A stretch of 15,959 nt of DNA. Source: Planctomycetota bacterium. Its GTDB lineage: Bacteria; Planctomycetota; PLA2; JAEUHO01. Each line of letters begins with the position of its first letter. The stretch's first letter is position 1. The DNA lies in the NCBI GenBank assembly GCA_026647295.1, contig JAPKHB010000049.1, positions 1 through 15,959 on the forward strand, written 5' to 3'. Below the pieces are notes generated by a model. That model was not told the origin of the DNA. It made no database searches and saw only the letters and a program-made list of their open reading frames with translations. Shown here piece after piece: positions 7,405 to 13,456 of this stretch. The position numbers were made by a program, and so were the translations under genes.

Positions 7405-8409
7405 ATGGACGCCCTCTTCCCGCCGCCCCCTGCGCTCGAGGCCTTCGGCGCCCAGGCGGCCCGGCTCGTCAAGGCGCTGGAACGCAACCGGCTCTCGCCG
7501 GCCTACCTGATCGAGGGCGGCGACGCCGACACGCTGCTCGCCGCCGCGCGGGCCCTGGCGGCGGCGGCCGTGACCGGCGCGCCCCCCGGCCCGCGCGACC
7601 CCGGCGCGGAGGGCCGCGTGGCGCGGGGCACGCACCCCGACGTGCACGAGCTCACGCGCGACAAGCAGACGGTGATCTCCGTCGCGGCGCTGACCGAGGT
7701 GCTCGAACGCGTCGGGGTGACGCCGCTGGAAGGCGTGCGCCAGGCCTTCGTGATCCACCCCGCCGAGGCGATGGAGGCGCAGGGGCTGGCCCGCTACCTC
7801 AAGGCCCTGGAGGAGCCGCCGGCGCACACGCTCTTCCTCCTCCTTTCGACGCGCCCGGAGCGGCTCCCCGACACCGTGCTCAGCCGCTGCCGCCGCGTGC
7901 GGCTCGCGCCGCTGGCGGAGGGCGCGGTGGCCGACGCGCTCGTGGCCGAGGGCGCCGCGCCCGAGGAGGCCCGCACGATCGCGGGCCGCGCGGGCGGTTC
8001 GCTCGGGCGCGCGCGTCGCCTGTGGCGCGCGGGCGCGCCCGCGCTGCTCGCCGCGCTGGGCGACGCGGAGGCGCCGGTCGTGCGCACGGCCGAGGCCACG
8101 CTGGCCGCGCTCCAGCGCCACGCCGGCGAGGCCGCCGCCGAGGACGAGCGCGAAGGCGACATGCGGCGCCAGCACCTGCGCGAGGTGCTGCGCGACCTGA
8201 TCCACGCGCTGTGCGTGGACGCGCGCGACGCGGCGTGCGGGCGTCCGGTGCGCTGGGTGGCCCCCCGGACCCCCGCGGCGGCGCTAGACCTCCTGCGCGG
8301 GTTGGAGCGGCTCGACCTCGCGGTCGTGAGCAACGTCACGCCCGCGGTGGTGGTCCTCTCGCTGGCGGGCCTGCTGCGCGGCTCGGACCCGGAGGCCCCG
8401 CCGGCCTGA
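7405..8409 (+). CDS. holB: DNA polymerase III delta-prime (clamp loader) subunit-like ATPase
   Basis: 334 residues, in the family's normal size range. The AAA+ clamp-loader fold is recognisable from AYLIEGG at the P-loop strand, THPDVHEL (76-83), the segment FVIHPAEAMEAQGLARYLKALEEPP (reading about 115-139) and LSTRPERLPDTVLSRC, with the SRC motif at 160-162 that supplies the trans-acting arginine finger. The P-loop itself is degenerate (GGDADTLL, no GK[T/S]), as is usual for delta-prime. Unlike E. coli HolB there is no four-cysteine zinc module; the stretch at about 55-75 is Pro/Gly-rich and has no cysteine. The ATG at 7405 begins 38 bases after tmk with only a weak ribosome binding site, so translation may depend on coupling. 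It is the last gene of the replication operon. Confidence 0.88.
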   Translation: MDALFPPPPALEAFGAQAARLVKALERNRLSPAYLIEGGDADTLLAAARALAAAAVTGAPPGPRDPGAEGRVARGTHPDVHELTRDKQTVISVAALTEVLERVGVTPLEGVRQAFVIHPAEAMEAQGLARYLKALEEPPAHTLFLLLSTRPERLPDTVLSRCRRVRLAPLAEGAVADALVAEGAAPEEARTIAGRAGGSLGRARRLWRAGAPALLAALGDAEAPVVRTAEATLAALQRHAGEAAAEDEREGDMRRQHLREVLRDLIHALCVDARDAACGRPVRWVAPRTPAAALDLLRGLERLDLAVVSNVTPAVVVLSLAGLLRGSDPEAPPA

Positions 8410-8643
8410 CGCACGGGCGGCGCGGCTGTTCGGCGCCTGTTCGCAGGGGGGTGGGCCTACGGAGGGCCGTGCGGCCGGCCGATAGGTTCCTCGCGGGGCC
8501 ACCGCGCCCGACGGGCGGCAGATTCCGCTCCAACGGCGGCCCGGGCTTGGGTAGGGTTTTGCCCGCGGGGTGCGGGCCGGCCCGCCCCGGGCCGACGCCC
8601 CGCAGGCCAGGCGCGCAACGCACAAGGACGGGAACCGGGACGC
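8410..8643. promoter_or_regulatory. Intergenic region upstream of the Minf_1886-family gene
   Basis: 234 bases with no supportable ORF. It should contain the end of the replication operon and a promoter for the next gene. CGCCC-GAC-GGGCG (8505-8517) can form a short GC hairpin but has no T-run after it. The sequence words GTGCGGCCG (8469), GCGGCAGATTCCGCTC (8515) and GGCCCGGGC (8538) recur in the same order in the intergenic region before the sigma-factor gene. No convincing -35/-10 pair is visible; TAGGGT at 8552 is the nearest -10-like hexamer. Confidence 0.4.
8515..8546 (+). repeat. Intergenic motif, copy 1 (GCGGCRGATTSCGCTY + GGCCCGGGC)
   Basis: GCGGCAGATTCCGCTC at 8515-8530 and GGCCCGGGC at 8538-8546 match words at 12521-12536 (13 of 16 identical) and 12539-12547. 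Both copies lie 110-160 bases upstream of plus-strand start codons. A shared promoter or regulator-binding element is possible; function is inferred only from recurrence. Confidence 0.3.
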
Positions 8644-9024
8644 ATGGACAAGGAAACGGTGATCCTCGGCATCTGCGAGCGCGACCGGCGCTACGCGCCG
8701 GAGGCGTACCACTTCGTGTTCGAGGCCCTGGACTTCACGCTGGTGCGCCGGGGCGGCGGGCGCCGGCACGTGAGCGGCGCGGAGATCATGGAGGGCGCGC
8801 GGCAACTCGCCCTGGAGAAGTTCGGTTTCCTCGCCCGCGCCGTGTTCCGCCAGTGGGGGGTCACGCGCACCGACGACTTCGGCGCGATCGTCTTCAACCT
8901 CATCGGGGCGGACCTCCTGCAGAAGACGGCCGACGACCGCATCGAGGACTTCTGCGGGCTCTTCGACTTCGCCGAGGCCTTCGACGACGCCTTCGACGAG
9001 GCGCTCGAGGCCGTCGAGCCGTAG
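8644..9024 (+). CDS. Minf_1886 family protein (unknown function)
   Basis: 126 residues, starting at an ATG about 14 bases after AAGGA. The sequence is recognisable as the Minf_1886 family: DRRYAPEAYHFVFEALDFT at about 15-33, the basic and HVSGAEIMEGARQLAL part at 41-59, FGFLARAVFRQWGV at 61-74, and the very typical DDFGAIVFNLIGADLLQKT at 78-96, ending in an acidic tail. The family is a short cytoplasmic protein without known activity, widespread in Planctomycetota, Verrucomicrobiota and related phyla. It has no signal peptide or membrane segment. The gene stands alone on its strand and converges on pgeF with 10 bases between the stop codons. Confidence 0.9.
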   Translation: MDKETVILGICERDRRYAPEAYHFVFEALDFTLVRRGGGRRHVSGAEIMEGARQLALEKFGFLARAVFRQWGVTRTDDFGAIVFNLIGADLLQKTADDRIEDFCGLFDFAEAFDDAFDEALEAVEP

Positions 9025-9040
9025 GTCCGTTCCGCTACGG
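9019..9040. terminator. Inverted repeat spanning two convergent stop codons, possible bidirectional terminator
   Basis: CCGTAG (9019-9024) and CTACGG (9035-9040) are exact inverted repeats around a 10-base loop, and each arm contains the TAG stop of one of the two converging genes. The stem is short and has no T-run on either side, so rho-independent termination would be weak. Confidence 0.3.
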
Positions 9041-9841
9041 GGCTTGCCAGCCTGCGACCAGGGCGTGGCGGCCGCTGGGCGATCCGTCGCGCCGGTGGCT
9101 GAACCAGCGCGCGGGCTCCTCGCGGGTGCACCCGCCGAGCCCGTGGACCTGCGCGGCGTCCAGCCCGGCGGCGAGCCACTGCGCCGTGAGCACCGCCCGC
9201 AGGTCCACGTGGGCCCGGCCGCCCGGCGGGACCGCAAAGCAGGCCGCGTGTGCGGCCCCGGGAACGGTCGGGGCGAGCGCGTCCACGACCTCGGGACCCG
9301 TCTCGTAGCAGGCGCCGCAGATCCCCGAGGCGATGAGCGCCCGCACGCGCGCCCTCCGGGCGCCGGGCGCCGCAAGGAGCGCCCGGAGCGCCGCCGTCCC
9401 GATTCCCTGCGCAAGGCCCCGCCAGCCGGCGTGGACTAGGACGAGGACCCGCGCCCGGGGCTCGACCAGGAGCGCGAGGGTGCAGTCCGCCCCGAGCACC
9501 GCCCCCAGCACCCCGGGCCGGTCGAGGAGGATCGCGTCGGCGGGCGGCGCCCGGCCGGCGGGGGCCTTGAGGCGCGCAAGGCGTGCACCGTGGACCTGCC
9601 GGACCGTGCGCAGGGCCCCAAAGCCCAGCGCCCGGGCCACCGCCCGGCGGTTGGCGGCCACCGCCCCGGGGGCGTCGCCCACCGAGCGGCCGAGGTTGAG
9701 GGCCTCAAACGGCGGGCGGCTCGCCCCGCCGGCCCGGGTGGTCAGGGCCGCCCGAAGGCCCGGGACGGCGGCCAACGGCACCCGTCCGTCGAGGTGGACC
9801 AGGCCCGGCCGTGGCGGGGTCAGCGGGCCTCGGGCAGGCAA
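9035..9841 (-). CDS. pgeF: Laccase-domain protein, PgeF/YfiH family (peptidoglycan editing factor / purine nucleoside phosphorylase-like)
   Basis: 268 residues. Family hallmarks are complete: TTRAGGASRPPFEALNLG near 34-51, GDAPGAVAANR (55-65), RQVHG with metal ligand His84, GADC with Cys120, HAGWRG with His137, the ICGACYETGPEV block and the C-terminal FSHRRDG...GR. Members of this copper/zinc-binding family have been reported to correct mis-incorporated residues in peptidoglycan precursors and to act on adenosine and other purine nucleosides. I placed the start at TTG 9841 because the first beta strand (GLVHLDG) lies upstream of the next candidate, a GTG at 9781. With the TTG start it overlaps the end of the S41 protease gene by 22 bases, implying one transcript and probably coupled translation. 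Confidence 0.88.
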   Translation of the reverse strand: MPARGPLTPPRPGLVHLDGRVPLAAVPGLRAALTTRAGGASRPPFEALNLGRSVGDAPGAVAANRRAVARALGFGALRTVRQVHGARLARLKAPAGRAPPADAILLDRPGVLGAVLGADCTLALLVEPRARVLVLVHAGWRGLAQGIGTAALRALLAAPGARRARVRALIASGICGACYETGPEVVDALAPTVPGAAHAACFAVPPGGRAHVDLRAVLTAQWLAAGLDAAQVHGLGGCTREEPARWFSHRRDGSPSGRHALVAGWQAP

Positions 9842-12255
9842 CTCAAGTCCGGGATCGAGCGGAAGTCCACGTTGAGCGTGCCGAGCAGGTCGACCAGCGC
9901 GCTCTGGAGCTGGGCGTCGTCCACCAGGTCGCCGACCAGTTCGCGGCCGAGGCGGTCGCCCACCGTGCGCCGCACGTGCCAGCGCACGAGGTAGCGCACG
10001 GCGTTGGGCGTCAGGCGGGTGTCCAGCGTCTGGTAGAACTCGTCGAAGCCGGGGTAGGAACCGGTGGCGCAGCGGTCCGAGCGGGCGAGGCGCTCCATGA
10101 GCAGCGGGTTCTGCTCGAAGAGGCCCTCGACGTAGGTGCGCACGGCGCCCGTGCCCTCGAGCGTCCGCTGGGCCTGGAGTTCCCAGAGGTCGAGCAGGTC
10201 GGGCTTCACCGTGACGTGCGGCTCGATGCCGCCGATGGCCTTGTAACGGCCCTCCACCAGTTCGACGCGCCGGTCGGGGTTGAAGCCCGACGGCGTGTGG
10301 TAGCGCGCGATCGTCACCTTGATCGAGCCGTTGGGGTCGCGCTTGCCGTTCTGGTTCCGGTCCTCGAAGGACTCGCCGTCGTCCCAGCGGCCGTTGCCGT
10401 TCAGGTCGCTCAAGGGCTCACCCGGGTCCCAGCGGCCGTTGCCGTTTCGGTCCACGAACTTCTCCGGCGGGTCGTACTCGCCGTTCTTGCGCGGGGCGTC
10501 CTGGAAGGGTTCGCCCGGGTCCCAGCGGCCGTTGGTGTTGAGGTCGGTGAAGCTCTCGCCCGGCAGCGGCCGGCCGTAGCTGCGCTCCTGGTCCGTCCAG
10601 GGCTCGCCCGGGCGGCTGTCCAGGGGCAGGTTCACCTGGGCCGACCCCTTGCCGTAGGTCATGGCCCCGACCAGGCGCGCGCGCTGGTGGTCCTTGAGCG
10701 CACCGGCCAGGATCTCGGCCGCCGACGCGGTGCCCTGGTTGATCAGCACGACGAGCGGCACCTGCTTGCGCGTCGCGCCGGTGCCCAGGGAGCGGTGCAC
10801 ACGGCCCGGGTACACGTCCGGCCGGCCGACCTCGCGCACGACCTCCTTGCCGCCCGGCAGGAAGTGGCTGGCGATCTGCACCGCCACGTGCAGGTAGCCC
10901 CCGCTGTTGTAGCGCAGGTCGAGCACGACGCCCTGCACGCCCTCCTTCTCGAAGTGGTCGAGGACCTTGGCCACCTCCTGCCCGGTGTCCTCCGAGAAGT
11001 GCTGGATCTGCAAGAAGCCCACCTTGGCCGGCAGGATGTCGTAGGCGGTGGTGGGGATCGTGATCCGCGCGCGCACGAGGTCGAACTCGCGGGGTTCGGG
11101 CCAGCCGCGGCGCAGCACGCTCAAGCGCACGGTGGTCCCCGGCGGGCCCTTGAGGCGCCGGACGCACTCGTCCACGGGCAGGCCCTCGGTGCTCTGGCCG
11201 TCGATGGCCGTCACCATGTCGCCGGTGCGCAGGTCGGCGCGCCAGACGGGGCCGCCGAAGATCGGCCGGCTGATGGTGAAGAAGGAGGCGTTGTCGGGGT
11301 CGTTGTAGACGTAGGCCCCGATCCCCCCGTAGGAGGGGTCGAGCGAGTCCTGGAGCTGGGCGTTCTCCTCGGGGCTCAAGTAGGAGGTGTAGGGGTCCAG
11401 CGCCTGGGAGAGCCCGTGGGCCGCCGCGTCCTCCAGGTCGTCCCCCCGCAGCTTGTCGATCTGGACGTAGCTGCGGCGCAGCACGTCCTTGATCTCGTCG
11501 AGCAGGGGCCAGCGGCTGCGCGCGGGGGCGGTCGGGGCGGCGGGATCGGGCTCGCGCAGGGCGCCGTCCTGGAGGCGTTCGAGTTGGAGCACGCGCAGGA
11601 GCAGCGCCGCCGAGCGGCCGCGCTCCGTGGGCTCGGACTTGAGCGCGTGGATCACGGCGAGCACCTCGGCGTCGCGCACGCCGATCTGCCCGAGGGCGAG
11701 GGCTCCCTCCGCGCGCAGGTCGGGGTCGCTGGAGCGCAGGTACTGCTCCATGACCTCCTTGCCCTTGGCCTTGTTGGCCAGGTTGAGTTGCCAGAGGCTG
11801 CGCGCCATGGCCAGCTTGACGACCGGGTCCAGGGTCTCGTCCACGCGCTCTTCGAGCCACTCGGCCTCGTCGAGCTCGCCCTCCTCCCCGATCACCTGGA
11901 GCGCCGCGGCCTTGAGCACCGGCTCGACGGCCTGGGCGTCCACGACGCCGCGCAGCACCTCGAGCCCCTCCAGGTAGTCGGCCAGCAGCACCAGCGCCCG
12001 GCCCGCGGCCAGGCGCCGGGCGGGCGTGGCCTCGCGCCCCTGCGCGCGCAGCGCCGGGATGGCCGGCTGGCCCAGGGCCGCCAGCGACTCGCTCAACTTC
12101 CAGACCTGGGCCGGTTCCGCGCCCGGGTCCTCCTGGAGCAGGGTGCGCACGGCTCGGGCGGCCCCCGCTTCGTCGATTTCGTCGGCCCGCAGCACCCCGG
12201 GGCACAGCCCCAGGGCGAGCACGAGCAGGAGGGCGATGGCGAGCGGCTTGGGCAT
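9820..12255 (-). CDS. Exported HEAT-PDZ-S41 C-terminal processing protease with calcium-loop insertion
   Basis: 811 residues, ATG at 12255 chosen because a signal peptide follows (LAIALLLVLALGLCPGVLRA, cleavage near residue 24). Residues 30-215 look like HEAT-type helical repeats (for example DPDLRAEGALALGQIGV). The S41 N-terminal part includes GLSQALDPYTSYLSPEE (281-297), a PDZ domain spans about 310-395 (SRPIFGGPVWRADLRTGDMVTAIDG), and the catalytic core about 405-690 with VVLDLRYNSGGYL, INQGTASAAEIL and TYGKG. The dyad is Ser511 and Lys536, exactly 25 apart as in Prc and plant CtpA. Between Lys536 and the conserved VTIARYHTPSG strand lies an unusual 95-residue insertion with EF-hand-like DxNxNGxxDxGE loops. 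It likely trims C-termini of envelope proteins; calcium control is inference. It is cotranscribed with pgeF. Confidence 0.92.
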   Translation of the reverse strand: MPKPLAIALLLVLALGLCPGVLRADEIDEAGAARAVRTLLQEDPGAEPAQVWKLSESLAALGQPAIPALRAQGREATPARRLAAGRALVLLADYLEGLEVLRGVVDAQAVEPVLKAAALQVIGEEGELDEAEWLEERVDETLDPVVKLAMARSLWQLNLANKAKGKEVMEQYLRSSDPDLRAEGALALGQIGVRDAEVLAVIHALKSEPTERGRSAALLLRVLQLERLQDGALREPDPAAPTAPARSRWPLLDEIKDVLRRSYVQIDKLRGDDLEDAAAHGLSQALDPYTSYLSPEENAQLQDSLDPSYGGIGAYVYNDPDNASFFTISRPIFGGPVWRADLRTGDMVTAIDGQSTEGLPVDECVRRLKGPPGTTVRLSVLRRGWPEPREFDLVRARITIPTTAYDILPAKVGFLQIQHFSEDTGQEVAKVLDHFEKEGVQGVVLDLRYNSGGYLHVAVQIASHFLPGGKEVVREVGRPDVYPGRVHRSLGTGATRKQVPLVVLINQGTASAAEILAGALKDHQRARLVGAMTYGKGSAQVNLPLDSRPGEPWTDQERSYGRPLPGESFTDLNTNGRWDPGEPFQDAPRKNGEYDPPEKFVDRNGNGRWDPGEPLSDLNGNGRWDDGESFEDRNQNGKRDPNGSIKVTIARYHTPSGFNPDRRVELVEGRYKAIGGIEPHVTVKPDLLDLWELQAQRTLEGTGAVRTYVEGLFEQNPLLMERLARSDRCATGSYPGFDEFYQTLDTRLTPNAVRYLVRWHVRRTVGDRLGRELVGDLVDDAQLQSALVDLLGTLNVDFRSIPDLSCLPEAR
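10327..10551 (-). repeat. Tandem EF-hand-like calcium-loop repeats inside the S41 protease gene
   Basis: Five loops occur at about 15-residue spacing: D571-E582, a degenerate loop D586-E598, D602-E613, D617-E628 and D632-G643. Loops 1, 3 and 4 have Asp, Asn, Asn, Asp and Glu at EF-hand positions 1, 3, 5, 9 and 12 (DLNTNGRWDPGE, DRNGNGRWDPGE, DLNGNGRWDDGE). The DNA repeats at 45-48-base periods, with CAGCGGCCGTTG recurring on the plus strand. Confidence 0.85.
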
Positions 12256-12520
12256 GTCGGGTTCCAGCGGCGGCAGGCGGGACGCGGGCGCTGCCAATCG
12301 TAGCCGCCCCCCTGGCCGAAGCCCGGGAATCGACCACGCGGCGCGGCGGTGGCTGCTGCCTTGATCGGCCATGGGGCGCCGGGACCGTACCGGGCCCCCC
12401 GCCCGCCTCGCAGCCCGCGCCCGGCGCCCCGCCCGTGACCCCCGGCCCCGGCCCCGACGGCGAGAGAGGCGCGAGGGTCTCCGGGCGGCGGTGCGGCCGT
12501 TGGCGCCCATCGGCCCGTCA

Positions 12521-12547
12521 GCGGCGGATTGCGCTTGAGGCCCGGGC
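12521..12547 (+). repeat. Intergenic motif, copy 2 (GCGGCRGATTSCGCTY + GGCCCGGGC)
   Basis: GCGGCGGATTGCGCTT (12521-12536) followed by GGCCCGGGC (12539-12547) is the partner of the motif at 8515-8546. It lies about 140 bases before the sigma-factor start codon and about 270 bases before the divergent protease start. Confidence 0.3.
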
Positions 12548-12610
12548 GGGTCCCCGGAAGGATAGGTGCGTGGCTGACTTCCCGGCGGACCGGAGGCGGC
12601 CGATCGAGAA

Positions 12611-12627
12611 CGCGGCAACGTGCCGCG
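12611..12627. promoter_or_regulatory. Perfect palindrome CGCGGCA-ACG-TGCCGCG in the sigma-gene leader
   Basis: Seven-base arms around a three-base centre, ending 51 bases before the sigma start codon. It could be an operator for a dimeric repressor, an autoregulatory site, or a stable hairpin in the mRNA leader. It is the tightest palindrome I found in the intergenic DNA. Confidence 0.35.
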
Positions 12628-12678
12628 CCGGTGCGAGAGCCGGTCCGCGTGGGGAGGGAGGCGGAGGCGGAGGAGCCC

Positions 12679-13410
12679 ATGCCCGAGGAATGGGGAGGCC
12701 CGCGTAGGCGGCGGCGTAGATTCCCCGGACCGGCCCTGCCGCCGGACGTAGAAGGCCTCGTCCAGGCGCTTGGACGCGACCGGGTAGGAGATGCGCGCCC
12801 GCTCGATGCCTGGTTCCGCGATCGGTACCCCGTACTCGAGCGCGCCTGCGCCGCCTGGCTGGGCAACCCCGACTGGGGCGAGCGGATCGCCCGGCGTACG
12901 ACCGTGGAGGCCTTCCGCGCCTGCCGGCAGGGCTTTGCTCCTGCGCACGAGCGATCCTGGCTGGCCAGGGTCGCCTTGCTCCAGTACTTCACGATGCTGC
13001 GGGAGGACCGCCGTGACGGTGTGCCCGGCGACGCCAGAGGGACGCCCATCCAGGCGCTGGCCCAGGACGCCCTCCCGCAATCGCAGGCGGCCGATCCGAG
13101 CGAAGCAGCCGCCGAGAGCGAGGCCGTCGCCTTGGCGCGCACGTTCGTGGACCTGCTCCCGCCCCCCCAGCGGCAGATCGCGAGGCTCCGCTACCTCGAG
13201 GGGGCGCCGACTCGTGCGATTCGCCAGTGGCTTCGGATTTGGCGCCCCGTGGGCGACGATGAGGCCCGCCGCATGGTCAAGCGGACCTACGCCATGCTGC
13301 GGGCCCTTGGCGAAGGCAAGAATCTTCGCGAGCAGTGGCCGCTGGCTTTTCACGCTGGAAGAAATCGCTGGCTGACTACCCCCCCCCCGCCGTTTGATGC
13401 TCCTACATAG
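12679..13410 (+). CDS. ECF-like sigma-70 family RNA polymerase sigma factor
   Basis: 243 residues. The ATG at 12679 is preceded by GGAGG (12663-12667) and AGGAG (12671-12675), giving a good start; the open frame upstream is low-complexity. After a basic N-terminus with six consecutive Arg (9-14), region 2 spans about 43-115: a first helix LDAWFRDRYPVLERAC, RTTVEAFRACRQGF in place of the usual core-binding helix, and SWLARVALLQYFTMLREDRR for the WLxxIAxNxxxDxxR helix. A linker (about 116-148) leads to region 4 (about 150-212): LLPPPQRQIARLRYLEGAPTR, IRQWL and VKRTYAMLRALGE as the -35-binding helices. The sequence is diverged. Target promoters are probably local, controlling the two surface-protein genes downstream (inference). 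No separate anti-sigma gene is present. The 3' end contains a ten-C run. Confidence 0.8.
   Translation: MPEEWGGPRRRRRRFPGPALPPDVEGLVQALGRDRVGDARPLDAWFRDRYPVLERACAAWLGNPDWGERIARRTTVEAFRACRQGFAPAHERSWLARVALLQYFTMLREDRRDGVPGDARGTPIQALAQDALPQSQAADPSEAAAESEAVALARTFVDLLPPPQRQIARLRYLEGAPTRAIRQWLRIWRPVGDDEARRMVKRTYAMLRALGEGKNLREQWPLAFHAGRNRWLTTPPPPFDAPT
13379..13388 (+). repeat. Poly-C tract (C10) at the 3' end of the sigma gene
   Basis: Ten consecutive C encode part of the TPPPP tail of the sigma factor. Loss of one C shifts translation into the frame of the next gene, which is open from here through the glycine-rich protein; gain of one C gives an early TGA. It could be a slippage site, or a place where an assembly error would matter. 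Confidence 0.7.
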
Positions 13411-13411
13411 T

Positions 13412-13434
13412 GTGGTCGCTCGGCGTTCGACCAC
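13412..13434. repeat. 7-bp inverted repeat GTGGTCG / CGACCAC between sigma and glycine-rich genes
   Basis: Exact arms 13412-13418 and 13428-13434 with a 9-base loop start one base after the sigma stop codon and end 22 bases before the next ATG. There is no T-run, so a classical terminator is unlikely. The hairpin could protect or separate message segments, or modulate access to the GGAG at 13444-13447. Confidence 0.4.
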
Positions 13435-13456
13435 GGTCCCCCTGGAGAGAAAACCC

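Larger units (their letters stand above)
12256..12678. promoter_or_regulatory. Divergent intergenic region between S41 protease and sigma-factor genes
   Basis: 423 bases with no gene I can support; frames open through it are low-complexity extensions of neighbouring genes. It must hold leftward and rightward promoters. Visible items are TACGAT on the minus strand (complement of 12297-12302), a weak -10 candidate for the protease gene; the word series GTGCGGCCG (12491), GCGGCGGATTGCGCTT (12521) and GGCCCGGGC (12539) shared with 8469-8546; TTGAGG at 12535 as a poor -35 candidate for the sigma gene; a tight palindrome at 12611-12627; and purine-rich ribosome-binding sequence just before 12679. 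None of the promoters is established. Confidence 0.4.

Noticed and set aside
9811..12303. Long plus-strand open frame (about 830 codons) opposite the S41 protease
   Set aside because: It is the complement of a clearly coding gene with an S41 Ser-Lys dyad and PDZ domain; no recognisable domain or start signal.
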